Assembly: GCA_037954325.1 (NCBI GenBank)
Contig: JBBMNZ010000013.1
Span: 5,381,501 to 5,445,500, forward strand
Direction: 5' to 3'
From: Fistularia commersonii
Taxonomy: Eukaryota; Chordata; Actinopteri; Syngnathiformes; Fistulariidae
Length of the DNA stretch: 64,000 bases
Shown here: positions 38,147 to 49,470 of the stretch, piece after piece
How positions within the stretch are numbered: the stretch's first letter is position 1
Layout: every line of letters begins with the position of its first letter
Position numbers and translations under genes: made by a program
The notes under the pieces: generated by a model
Database searches by the model: none
Told to the model about the DNA's origin: nothing
The model's input: the letters and a program-made list of their open reading frames with translations, nothing else

Positions 38147-38629
38147 TTGAATGACATTTATATTGATATTTCTATTTCACTGCAGATGTCAGTGGGAGCT
38201 GAATTGCAAGGCTGTGACTTCTTGTCTGAAGTGCTGAATAAGAACTGCGAGACTTATTTTGATTCCTTTGACTTGCCACCATGGCCAAACATTACAGTTT
38301 CTAACCTATCAGTGACATACCACGAATTGCTATTGATTGGCACCATTATTGCTGCTGGCAAAATTCATTACATGATCGGCCAAGGTTCTTTTCGTTGGTC
38401 GCTGAGGTTGAGTTTTCTGAAACACCTGAAAATGTTAAAAATGAAAGGAAGAATACATTTAAGACTTGAGGTTTCGAATATAAGAATCATAAATGAAACA
38501 AATCATGACCTTTTTTTACACTCCCGATGGCTGAAGTTTACATTTCTGCGGGTTAACGGTGTAATATTTCCTTTTGAGTTTGGTCCAATCAGCCAAATTC
38601 AAGTCTTTATAGATCCCCCAGTAATATAG
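38147..38629 (+). CDS. Orphan ORF, possible exon or single-exon gene of unknown function
   Basis: A 160-codon open frame ends at TAG (38627-38629). A pyrimidine-rich tract and CACTGCAG make a good splice acceptor directly before ATG at 38186, so the coding part may be 147 codons. The protein has no low complexity. It shows two cysteines (residues 23 and 34 counted from 38147), three N-glycosylation sequons (NIT 48-50, NLS 53-55, NET near 116-118) and an alternating hydrophobic/polar pattern over its second half (for example RIHLRLEVSNIRI), as in amphipathic beta-strands. This arrangement faintly recalls BPI-like or takeout/JHBP lipid-binding folds, but I see no diagnostic motif, signal peptide, promoter or partner exon. 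A frame this long without stops is uncommon by chance at this base composition, yet not impossible in 64 kb. It could be a lone exon, a decayed gene or a transposon cargo. Confidence 0.3.
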   Translation: MNDIYIDISISLQMSVGAELQGCDFLSEVLNKNCETYFDSFDLPPWPNITVSNLSVTYHELLLIGTIIAAGKIHYMIGQGSFRWSLRLSFLKHLKMLKMKGRIHLRLEVSNIRIINETNHDLFLHSRWLKFTFLRVNGVIFPFEFGPISQIQVFIDPPVI

Positions 38630-39079
38630 CTTGAAAAACCCAGGAATATACTAACCTACACATCTACACAACCTCTACTCGGCTGAGACACTAACCTAAT
38701 ATAAAGTGATTTCACAGCTGACTGCTATTTCCAAGGTGCAAGTTATCAAAACAAACTTTGTGTCATGCAATTTGACATCCTCCCCTCTGCTTGGCCTTAA
38801 CAGATACTCAATCATCTTTGCTGAGGAAGTTAAATACATCTAGTTTTTTTTTTTTTTCTTTTATTCCTGGCCCCAGGAAAAAAAACATGACAAATCCAGT
38901 CCAAACCTCCATTTGCTCTCAGGGTGTTGGGTGATGTATGCAGCTTCCTCATAATCAGCTTTGTGGTTTTGTTACATCTAACTATGATTGCTTGTCCTTT
39001 GTACCTTAACTTTGTCACCTCAGCACAAATCATTCTGAGTTCATCTTAATTTATATAGTATAAAATCATGAGTCAGTGC
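38630..39079. other. Unannotated DNA
   Basis: Nothing recognised apart from a T-run at 38844-38857. Confidence 0.5.
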
Positions 39080-39415
39080 AACAGCGGCACAGTAGTTCAC
39101 AGCAGGAATGTTCCTGGTTTGATTCCAACAAGGGCCCATCTTTGTGAACTTTTCATGTTCTCCGTTTTTTTTTTTCCCGCGTTCTCTTGTTCCCGCCAAC
39201 AGTCTAAATACATGCAATAACCTGGTTGAATACTAAATTATCCATTGGTTGATTGACAGTGATTGGTAGCCTTTCAATATGTGACCCTTCATCACCGGGA
39301 GTGACTGTTGACCCTCCAAGGGTGTTCTTCCCAATTTTGGTTACTTCCAGATGGGATTGACTTGATCGCTCCAATGAAACCATCTTCAAGATAAGATACA
39401 TAAATAAACAAATAA
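39080..39415 (+). mobile_element. SINE-like repeat, degenerate full-length copy
   Basis: Opens with AGCGGCACAGTAGTTCACAGC, a decayed form of the GGCGGCACGGTGGC start, followed by a B-box-like GGTTTGATTCC at 39116-39126. It then shows CATGTTCTCC, TCTAAATACATGCAATAACC, TGGTTGATTGACAGTG and a GATAAGATACATAAATAAAC tail. The order matches the repeat split at 21.7-22.5 kb, so the two are relatives in the same orientation. The A/B-box promoter type points to a tRNA-derived SINE; class assignment is from memory. Confidence 0.65.
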
Positions 39416-41229
39416 AACCCCCCTCAACCTAAAGGCCCTTTAATTTGGGCAAAGCGTGACAGGATGGGTGAGCTACATGATGGGAGATCAGGCCAAAAAT
39501 GCAGAGAGACCTATAATAAAATGTTTTATTACCAGAAAACTCAGGTCAAACTGTCACCATATTCCAAAAACAAAACTTAGGTGCAGATATAAACCGGGAA
39601 CAACTATGCAGCAAGAACAGCTGCTCAACAAGATCATGCAAATCGTCCACTGGACAGACGACTAGACGGACGTACATACAGAAGGCGGTCAGCACCATTA
39701 CCACATGAAAGGGGGAACACATAATCGACAAACACAATCAACAATATAAAAGGCTATGAAGTATTAGATGGACATTTTAAAAAACTTAAACAGCAGCTTG
39801 TCACCAAAGATATTAAAATGTAACACATTTCAATGATGTATAAAGGGATTAAATGGGGCGGCTTGATCAGGGGTGTCTCCATCATCCCCATGATATGCAA
39901 CAAGTTAAGCTGGCCCAATTAAGACTGGACCACAACAAATGCTCCCTTTTTCCTTGCAAATACCTTTTTTGCAACCAAAGTTACCGGTCAACGTCAAAGA
40001 ACCTTACAAAAAAACTGAGCACCTCCACCCACTCTGGGCATTTCTGCAGTCAGCAGGCAAAAGAAATTGTCCGTGTGTGCTCACACGTGTGGCCACCCTG
40101 CAGCTGCAAAGGTATGGAACATGTGCAGTCTGTGCACAACCGTCACACAAAGTAAAAACTTGTATTCTAAGATTAAAAAAAAAAAACACTATAATGACAA
40201 ATTCATCAATTGATACTTAAAAATTTCTACTGAAGCATATACTTGGCAAAAGTGGAGGTAAAAAAAAAAACTCAGACTAATGGAAAGAAATCTTGCATTG
40301 TAAGATGAAATGAATTAATATTAGTATTTTCTTTCTTGAAAAGAAAGAAAAAGACAGACAGATGGGATGATGGCAGTGTTTAAAACACTGCAGAACCAGA
40401 AGACAATGTAAGAAAAAATTGAAAAAATTATGATTTGCAGTACCAACAAAAATGTGAGGCTTAATTTTCACCAAATAATAGCAATAGTGATTTCCCACTA
40501 TTTCTGTTCTTACTCTGCTTTCCTCTCTGGTGGCTAGACTGTAGGTGGCCCCACGAAGCATTCTGTATCCAATTAAATGATTCGACAATTCAGTATTTTA
40601 TCATCTCCAAATGTAAAATAATCAAGTTTCAAAAATATTCTTGTGATATTGCAAAAAGGATCATTAGCAGAGTGATCAATATTCTGCAGTGCTTTTGTGA
40701 AGAGACTCTCTAACACAGTTTAGTTTAACAAAGAGCATGAGCCCAGCACAACTGTGCTGGAAGCAGTACGGGATGTTTTCCTCACTAAAAGGCTCAATGA
40801 TGAAGAATTTCTTGTCCTATATTTCGGCTTTTCATATGTCCTTGTCTTCTCAGCATACAGAAGCAGGTACAGGCCTCTTACTGTTTGTCAGCATGTTTTT
40901 TTTTTTGATTTTTGTTTTGTGTTTTTTCTTTTTTTTACAAAGTCCATTGCTGCAATGTCTGGGAGCAAGTGATACACTGAGTTTAAATGATGAAATGGCG
41001 ACTTTAAGCAAAAACCTGCCTCTCTTTGCAGACTTTTGTGCCACAAGTGAAATTGTGATTTGAAGGGGGCTTATGTTAATGCTTACATAATGTTACATGG
41101 ATCTTTCCTGATCTAAATACTAAATCCAGACTGACATTTGAGTCTTTAATGTTTTATCACTGAAATAATAAATAGAATTTCAGTGCAAAAAGAACAGGGA
41201 ATGTTGGTCTTTTCTTGCTTGATAAGTCT
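39416..41229. other. Unannotated DNA
   Basis: No gene recognised. Position 39868 begins CAGGGGTGTC like a hAT terminus but nothing else supports an element. A GC-balanced segment at 39850-40150 has overlapping frames of 93-100 codons without family features. A-runs occur near 40173 and 40261. Confidence 0.45.
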
Positions 41230-43176
41230 AACAAGCTCATGTCACAGAATAAAGGCAGTTACCAGAGCCTGACAAACAAAGCAGCCTCAGGGCGGCACAG
41301 CCAGTGTCTCCATGAGCCGATCCCAACCCCGGATAAATACAGAGGGTTGCGTCAGGAAGGGCATCCAGTGAAAACTTTTGCGAAAACCAAACATGCGAAT
41401 CAAACCTAATAATCGAGGCCCGGGTTGACAACGACCACCATTGGTACAGATGACCTACAGGATACCAATGGAAATTGGGCTAATGTAGGTCAAAGAAGGA
41501 GTGGGGAAAGGCCTGATCAGGAGCAAGGAGAGAAGAGAAAAGGCAAGAGTCTGGGACTGAGAGTAGGGACTTTGAATATCGGGACTATGACAGGAAAAGG
41601 TAAAAAGTTGGTCAACAGGTAGAAAGGTAGTAAGGCTAGAGGCTTGGGAGGAGGCTTTAAGCCATTCTATCATGCTAATGACAGGAAGCGGAATGGAGTA
41701 GGAGTTCTCTTGAAGCAGGAGTTTGTTAGGAATGTTCTGGTGGGGAAAAGAATGTCAGATAGACTTAGGAGTTTGGAACTGGAAATTGAATGTGTGATGC
41801 TCAGTGTTGTTAGTGGCTATGCCCTGGAGGTGGGTTGTGAGTTTGAGGAGAGGGAGAAGTTCTGGAATGAGCTAGATGAAGTGATGCAGAACATATGAGA
41901 GAGTGGTAATTGGTGCTGACTTCATTGTTATGTTGGTGCAGGCAAGAAGAACTGCTGTGCAGATTTGGTATATAGGATAGGAACACAGAGGAACAGATGG
42001 TGGTAGACTTTGCCAAAAGGATGGAAATGGCTGAAGTTAACCTTTTTTTTCCAGAAGAGACAGTGACATAGGGTAACTTATAAGAGCAGAGGTAAGAGCA
42101 CACAGGTAGACTACATTTTGTATTGATGAGGTAACTTGAAAGCGATGAGTTACTGCAAAGTAGTTGAAGGTGAGAATGTAGCCAGACAGCATAGGATGGT
42201 GGTTTGTAGGATGACTGGTGACAAGGAAGATCACGAGGACAAAGGCAGAACAGAGGACGAAGTGGGAGGAGTGTTTCTTGGTTTTCAGGGAGGAGTTGAT
42301 AAAGGCAGAGCCTTTATCAACTGCCTTTATCAACTAGCAACTGCCTTTTTAAACTACAGCTAATGTTACAAGGGAAACAGGTCGGAGAGTACTTGGTGTA
42401 TCATCTGGAAAGAAAGTAGATAAGGAGACTTTGGATGTGGAAGTGCAGGACTATATACAGAGAAAGCGGTTAGCAAAGAAGAAGTGGAATACTAAGAGGA
42501 CTGAAGAGAACTGACAGGATGAAAAAGAGAGAAGATGCCTGTGTGATGGTGCCCATTTTTAAGAATAAGGGGGATGTGCAGAATTGCGGCAACTATAGAG
42601 GGATAAAGTTGATGAGCCATACAATGAAGTTATGGGAAAGAGGAGAGGAAACCAGACTGAGAATAGAAGTCACCATTTGTGAACAGTAGTTTGGCTTCAT
42701 GGTGAGAAAGGGCACTACAGATGCAATGTTTGCTTTGAGAATGCTAATAGAAAAGTACAGAGAAGCCCAGAGGGACCTGCATTGTTTTCTGTAGACCTAG
42801 AAAAAGCATATGACAGGGTGCCAAGAGAGGAACTCCGGTATTGTATGAGGAAGTTGTGAGTGGCAGACAAGTATGTTAGGCTGGTGCAAGACATGTATGA
42901 TCGCTGTAATAGTGTGTTGTGGTGTGCTGTGGGGGTAGCAGAAGTTCAAGGTGGCACTCTATCAGGGATCAGTTTTGCGCCCCTTCTTATTCACAGTGGT
43001 GATGGCCAGGCTGACAGATGACGTCAGACAGGAATCTCCATGGACCATGATGTTTGCAGATGACATTGTGATCTGTAGTGAGAGCAGAGAAATTACAGAG
43101 GAAAATCTAAAGAGGGGAAGGTATGCATTGTAAAGGAGAGGAATGAAGGTTAATCGCAGCAAGTATATGTATATGA

Positions 43177-43229
<53 letters not shown>

Positions 43230-43785
43230 AGAGGAGCCCGGGTAGAACGGGGAGGCTACAGCGAGTGGAGATCAAGAAGTTGGAGGATTTCAGGTTCTTG
43301 GGGTCAACAGTCCAGAGCTGGTAGGTTGACTATCAAGACTATCAGCCAGAAGAAAAGGAAAATTGTACAAGACAGTGGTGAGACCAGCGATACTGTATGG
43401 TCTAGAAACTGTTACAATGACAAAAAGACAGGAGGCAGAGCTAGAGGTCGCAGAAATGAAGATGCTAAGGTTCTCTTTGGGAGTGACCAGGATGGATAGG
43501 ATCAGGAATGAGTCTATCAGACTAGAGAAGGTCAGAGAAGCCAGACTTAGATGGTTCGGTCATGTACAGAGGAGGGATCGTGAATATATTGGTAGACGGA
43601 TGCTGGAATTGGAGCTGCTGGGCAGAAGGTCTAGAGGAAGACCAAAGAGAAGATTTATGGACATAGTGAGAGAGGATATCAAGGTAGTTGGTCTGAGAGA
43701 GGAGGATAGAGAGAATAGGATTAGATGGAGAAGGTTGATTCGCTGTGATGACCCCTGAAGGGAAAGCTGAAAGGAGAATAAGGCC
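41230..43785 (+). mobile_element. Decayed RTE-type LINE (endonuclease and reverse transcriptase remnants)
   Basis: The 5' leader (41274-41460) contains CAGGAAGGGCATCCAGTG and GAGGCCCGGGTTGACAACG, motifs of a widespread fish RTE-clade LINE. The endonuclease start LRVGTLNIGTM is at about 41560-41592. A TAG (41620-41622) and a deletion then replace the stretch that should carry the catalytic QET motif. The frame resumes at GGGFKPFY through VVSGYALEVG to 41898. After frameshifts come NVARQHRMVVCRMT (about 42170-42220), a large deletion, then PIFKNKGD..NYRGIKL (42550-42620), RT motif A VDLEKAYD at 42791-42814 and the FADD box at 43053-43064. A GT microsatellite interrupts it. The C-terminal 131 codons (43363-43758), including RWFGHVQRRDREYIGRR, are open to TGA. 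Many stops and shifts make it inactive. The 5' border is approximate. Confidence 0.87.
43182..43225. repeat. (GT)n microsatellite inside the RTE LINE
   Basis: About 22 GT units lie between TATATGTATATGAGTATATG and AATGAGAGGAG. Related LINE copies have a short ATGTGTGTGAATGAGAG segment here, so the array probably grew from codons of the reverse transcriptase ORF. Confidence 0.93.
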
Positions 43786-44339
43786 AGACTCTGACAAACC
43801 TCAGTAGTTTCCATTGTTGCTTATACTGTATGTCCCAGGGGCGACATTTGGGTTTCCTACCAAGGGAAAACGCTTTAGATGGCTGTTTCGGAACATGTCC
43901 AACCAGTAATAGACAACATTGATATATGACTGGTAAAATATGTTTTTCTATTTTCCGTTTTGCACATAAGGTCAGGTCCTGAATGACTGAATTCTTTCTG
44001 TGACTTTATTAGGACATTACTAAGACATTACCTCCTAGTATGTGAGTTAAGACTTATTTTATGAAAAGAATGTAACGGAACCGCAAATTATACATACCGC
44101 AAATGTGATACAGCCTCATCGAAGTCTTCCACTAAACTGTATCGCCTTTTTAAAAAATGTTGGGTGCTATTTTTTCATGTTGGGATGAAATGAGGGAGTG
44201 AAAATTTAACTCAGATCGCCATTAACTAACAGGAAATTCTAGACAAATTTGAGTCGGCACTATGATATTTCCCTTAAAGTCACAATTTTATATTGTGTTG
44301 TGTATAAAACACCAACAGCTGTGTCTCTATTGTTATCAC
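43786..44339. other. Unannotated DNA between two LINE remnants
   Basis: Nothing recognised. It may include decayed sequence of the second LINE, whose left border is uncertain. Confidence 0.5.
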
Positions 44340-45000
44340 AGTAGGAATATGACAAAGCTGATGCTCTCTGCTTTGATTTTGTGGTCACCAATGATGAGAT
44401 CATGAGGAGAACAACAGGAAACGAAAGGACAGGCATCCAGTGGACCTTGTTTAGCTGGCTTAAGGACTTAGATTTTGATGATGACCTAGCGCACACGTAC
44501 AGTAAAGCTACAGGTTATCAGTGAGCAGGTAAGACTGGCAATCATTAAAGGAGAAACTCGGACTGTGAGCTTAAACCCCATAAACTAAATCCCATCATTC
44601 AAAGATATAAAGCACAATTGACATTTAAAATACTTTAACTATCTTGCTGTCAAATTGCTACCCGGATAAAATCAAGCTGTGTATTATCACGTATTATCAC
44701 TGTCACCCTGAAGAGTGTCTTTGTCTATGGTTCAAAAGCAATGGAAAGTCACAAAGGGATTCAAAAGCTAACACTCGTGAACAAGTTGCCACGTTATATC
44801 AGAAAAGCGAGTGGAAAAAAAAATTGGAAATACGTCTCCGGACTGTTCATCCAAGGTTGGTTGAGAAGAGACCTGGAGATGCTACACAATTCAAGGGGAA
44901 AATCTAAGAGAAAGCGAGGAGGAAGAATATGCCCCAGCTGAGAAGAGAATGATATGTCGAGCTTAAGTGAATGCCCTCTGCCCACAAAGGGCGGATAACA
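44340..45000 (+). mobile_element. Second decayed LINE: reverse transcriptase and C-terminal remnant
   Basis: The plus frame at 44393-44524 reads DEIMRRTTGNERTGIQWTL, then LKDLDFDDDLA. This matches the region around the catalytic box of a non-LTR reverse transcriptase in which the usual reading is LDFADDLA; the alanine is replaced by aspartate (44471-44485). The same frame later gives VFVYGSKAMESHKGIQKL (from 44717) and NSRGKSKRKRGG, then ALCPQRAD near 44970-44993, the order of the C-terminal part of these LINEs. Large pieces between them are missing. It differs from the RTE element just upstream, so it is an independent insertion; I cannot assign the clade. Confidence 0.72.
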
Positions 45001-47539
45001 GGGATTTAGTGATTTTATTCCTCGTTATGATTATTCTGATCAAATGGTCAGAAGAAAGTTGACGGTTGCGGCATCTAAAAAATTGCTTTTCATTTGCAGT
45101 CAATAAGTTACCATCACCCTCAACATGTCTATATTCTAGAAAAAAAAAATCTCTACATTTTGTAAGCAGCATATGAATTTCTTTTTATGTATGTACTTAT
45201 TTATTTTAATAAAGAAAAACCTTCGGCACAATCTGCCTGCCTCTTTCATCACAAAACCTCATTTCTCATGAGATCTCAGAGCTATAGCTTCAGTTATTTG
45301 CACACATGTATTCACTATAGACACTGATAATGATGGGCTCATCCTGTCAGTAGCTAGAACAAAAATTCTACTATAGATGTGTCCAACTAAAATTGCTTTC
45401 TAAAATGATATAGTGCTATATTCTTGTTGTGTTCTAATGCTGAATACCAATCATTTTAATCCAAATAATTGTTCTGGCCTAAATACATGAGGAAATAGAT
45501 TGCATTGATTGGAAGAATACAAATACTTCACTGGGGAAGGGCATATTTAATAAGACATGCCTCAAATTCTTTGATCAAGAAGCACATTAATAATGAGCCC
45601 CTGTATAAAATGGACTACTGTAGGTTTTTTTTTTTTTTTTTTTTCATCCAAAATATGCAAAGCAATACTCGAACAAAAACTCCTTCTACAAATAGAACCC
45701 CGGATCCAGATCCACTGATTTTAAAGTTAATTTCATCCTGCCCTAATGATAGTTTTCAAATGAAAAGTATCACCAGAAAGGCTGGAAAATGAAAACAGAC
45801 GCAATAATCTCTATGCAGAATCTGCCACTTGATATTGATAGATACAAACCCTCCTCTAGACTTCATCTGTTCTTCTGCCCATTAATCCACACCTAGGCGC
45901 TCTCCATCCTGGGGCTTAGTGGATCTCTATTCTTCCCTTCCCAGTTGTAGATTGTGAACACCATAGGGGGGCAGAAGATTCTGCAGAATACCAATTGGCC
46001 ACACCGGGGGGGGGGGATGAAGGATCACGATTATAGATTTAGCTTGCATTTTTCTTTTTTTTTTTTTTTTTTAACCCAACTAAAGTACGAGAATGATCTG
46101 AAGGAGAAAAGGAAGAAGTGGACTTCCGATACCGCTTGAAGCATCATCAAGCTTGTTTTCTACCGCTCTTAAATAGCAAATCCCCGGTCAGGGTCTGTTT
46201 TTACCTCAGGTTTACAAATGACGATGTTGACACCAAAAGTGCAGCCACGAGAGAGGGGGGGGGAGTAAATGGCTTTTCTAAGATCATTTCATTGTGTTTT
46301 GTGATATGGTTGTATTGTTACAAAGGATGTCAGCAAAGATGAGAGAGCAGTGAAAAAAGGTGGTGAGGAGGGATTGGAATAGCTTCATTCATCATAAGTT
46401 TGCCTATCATTTCTCCTGCCTCTGTGGTTTCACATGATCTTGCAGGATTTTGTCTGAAGTCAAAAGCCCTTTGAGACAAAACTGTACAAATTGAGTTAGA
46501 TAGTTACCAACTCCTGTATTCTGTGATAAATCACTCTTTGCAATTGAAGCCCATGCATCTGTGTTGACTTGGTTTGTGTTTATGCTGTATTGTGTAAAAC
46601 CGCAGCGTTTTTCCTCTGTTTTACGCCTTAACCTCTGCAAGTCTTATTTATATCATTTATATCAGTCGATGAAGATAAAAAAAAGAAAAAAAAAACATTA
46701 CATTTTTGTTTTCACATAACATGAATTAATTTAGCCACAGGAACGCACACTCGTCTTATGTCACCTATAAACAGGGCGGAAATTAGATGCCATAAAATTG
46801 CTTTACGATGATACAATTATATAGTTTGTTTGCATTTTCTGTCCCCTTCTGATCCCTTTCTTAACATTTTCTTCATCTAATTATGTTTTCGGGTTTCACA
46901 GACAAGCTTCACTCGGATAGAATAACTCAAATTTTCACAAATATGCCTTCAGTCATATTTTAAATTTATCCTCCACATATATACATGTGGAGTATGTTCG
47001 AAGGAATGAGTAGAATCGCTTTTAGATTTAAAAATACATTTGAAGAAATCCCAACCTCACCCATATCTCTTCAGGGAAACACGAAACGCTCTGAGATCCT
47101 TTATTATACGGGGTTAGCTTAAAACACACTTTGTCTTGTATCGATAAAATATTATTTTGCCCATCGAAGTAATCATGCGGGGTGATCATTTGGCATCTGG
47201 TTGTGGCCAGAGGCCCAGAGGAGTTCTGGGGGTCCGTATGGCACAATCAATGCTGATCACTGTAGCTTCCCTCTGTCAGTCAGTGAGCGTGTTATCTGCT
47301 CTAACCCTTCACTCAATCACCCCTTCGCTCACTCGCTCATTCAAGTATCGCTCCCTCACCCAACTCAGCTGCTCGACAGACCATTAATTCAATACTTTTT
47401 TTTTTTTGTAAAGTAACAACACTGCCCCCTGTTGGCGAGACCGATCTGTCACCTTGACAGGATGATGTCAGTCTGGGAAAAACAGCAGCACTGAATGATT
47501 TTTGATATCCTCGCTTTCTGATATACAATTCTAGCGCGG
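45001..47539. other. Unannotated DNA
   Basis: No gene recognised. T-runs lie at 45626-45645 and 46055-46072, and G-runs at 46006-46016 and 46256-46263. A small hairpin CTCCACAT..ATGTGGAG sits at 46972-46991. CTGCCCCCTGTTGG at 47423-47436 fits the inverse CTCF core with one mismatch. Clustered TCACTC units lie at 47308-47360. Confidence 0.45.
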
Positions 47540-48060
47540 GAGGAAAGAGTTCTAAAAGTCACAAAATTGTTCCACCGGGTCGAGGATTCCCGCACGTTCG
47601 GTTGGTCCGACCCGGCCGGAGCCGCAACAGAATCGTTGCCGCTCGCCGCTTATTGCTGAGACTTTGCCATTTTACAAGTGCTGGGGAATCATGTTGAAAT
47701 TGTGCTTGTAGGAGAGATAGGGTTTGGCCCGGAGTCCCAGGGGGAGGATAATTATCCGTTATGATCACTGGGAGACGACATGAGTCCGTGTGACAGCTTT
47801 TGTTATTTTGACCGCCAAGAAGAAGAGTAGAGCTGAGAGAGGATGATTAAAAGAGTGTCTGCCCTCCTTGTGTCTTTGGAGGAAGAAGCATGGTGACACC
47901 CGGGTGGTTTCTAAGGATGTGCCTTGACAGCAGAGTGGGAGAGAAAGCAAGGAGAGGAATGGACATGAGTGAAAAGAGCGTCCTAAGGGTGTACTGGCGA
48001 GATGTTTGAGGCCCCTCCAACTCCTCCTCCCTCACTTTGTTGCTTGGAGACATTTGGAGA
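47540..48060. other. Candidate conserved noncoding element (GC-rich island)
   Basis: This is among the most GC-rich segments of the window, with several CpG dinucleotides (for example GACCCGGCCGGAGCCGC near 47608) that are rare elsewhere. It is not repetitive and has no convincing frame. It could be an enhancer, a CpG-rich promoter fragment or an unrecognised exon. Confidence 0.3.
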
Positions 48061-49345
48061 AAATTCAAATGAGCATGAAATGGAGGGATTGCATGATTGT
48101 GTAAACAGTTACAGACACAGTCCCCACACCAACTATACACAAACACATTAATGAATAAACAAGTGATAATTTAATGGCTGTTTTTATCAACTCATTCACC
48201 ATATGTAATGCCAACCTTCTTTTTTTTTTTTTATATATATTCAACAATGAAAGTCAAAAGAAAACCTTATTCGTGCGTCAATAGAGAGAACATCTAGGCC
48301 TTATGTCTCCTGTTTTCTTCTCCTGCGAGATATTTTTACACATCAAAAGTACAAACTCAGAGGTTTTTGTGGTCAGATCGCAGATGCTGCCGCAGTAGAA
48401 GTTGGTTTCTTTTTTGTTTTGTTTGTTGTTTTAGTATTTGTTTTCCCATTCTTTTTTTTTGTTTGTTTGTCTTTTGCACAAATTTGACTATGGCCAAAAA
48501 ATGCCGACTGTTCCTTTACAAAGGCTCAATGGTATTTCTTTGTTTCAGGCTTCCCAGTTTTAGTGACGCGGTCACAGTTCCAAGACAATTCAAGGATTAG
48601 ATTGTGGATGGTTTATTCATTTTTATTGCACTTTATGGCCAGTTGTTTTCTTCTCAGCCCTTAAAGCCTTTCTCTTGTTTATATCCATCTAAAAATAAAC
48701 ATGAAACGTTTTGAAGCATGAAGAAAAAGCCGAGATGCAATATAAGTCAGAGAGAATGATATATATATATATATATATATATTCCCCTTGGTGTGATGAA
48801 TTAGAAATGTGTAGGAGTTTCAATACACTGGCCTTTCAATTCCCATGTTAACATTGCTTGTTTTAGGGAGAGAGAAATTTATATTTCAGCATTTCATCTG
48901 CAATGCTTGTTGTTTGTTCATATTTCTCTTGATTTCTCCAAAGGACATAAACTTTTGTAATGAACATAAACAGATGGAAGGATCATATTCTAAAGGAGTA
49001 TGGGTGTAAAGATTTAGACTCATCATAACAAACTAGTGTATGGGTCAAATTCTTGATATGATAATCAATGTCATCGTAGCCAGGAGCCATTTACTTTGAA
49101 TTATAGTAAACACATCAATACGAATGGTTAATTATATAATCTTGGTGTCACATGTATATATTATTATTGTTTTCATTAGAAATTCTAGCAAAAAAAAAAA
49201 AGTGTAATCCAAGACACGCAGTTTTACCCTTTTAAGGCAGAGCATTAAAAGGATTCATTTATAATGTCAAAAATTTCTATAAAATATATATTGTTGATGT
49301 ACTGGCAGAAATAAATGGCATTTTATAAAGAGATAGATAGCTTGA
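48061..49345. other. Unannotated AT-rich DNA
   Basis: Contains a (TA)n tract at 48758-48783 and T-runs near 48220 and 48452. No gene recognised. Confidence 0.5.
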
Positions 49346-49470
49346 CCCGCACACGTTTGTACCTCCTAGAGGTATTCCCAGGTTGTGTCGGAGCACTTTA
49401 CCGGCCTACCGCAAGATGGACGAGCCTGGAACACCTCGTACGGGCGACGTCGAAGCTGGATTCTCCAAAC
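49346..49470 (-). mobile_element. Possible LINE 3' coding remnant, minus strand
   Basis: On the minus strand the order GAGGTGTTCCAGGCTCGTCC..GGTAGGCCGG..ACCTGGGAATACCTC resembles the C-terminal part of fish L2-type LINEs (usual form GAGGTGTTCCGGGCACGTCC followed by CTGGGAACGCCTC). The translation FQARPSCGRPVK..TTWEYL fits. It is the end of a 158-codon minus-strand frame (49366-49842) whose remainder I do not recognise. Evidence is short and diverged. Confidence 0.4.

Noticed and set aside
39868..39900. CAGGGGTGTC resembling a hAT terminus
   Set aside because: No subterminal GGCC motifs, no matching end and no target duplication nearby.
43522..43814. Minus-strand frames of 84-91 codons antisense to the LINE
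   Set aside because: They are shadows of the C-terminal LINE reading frame on the plus strand.
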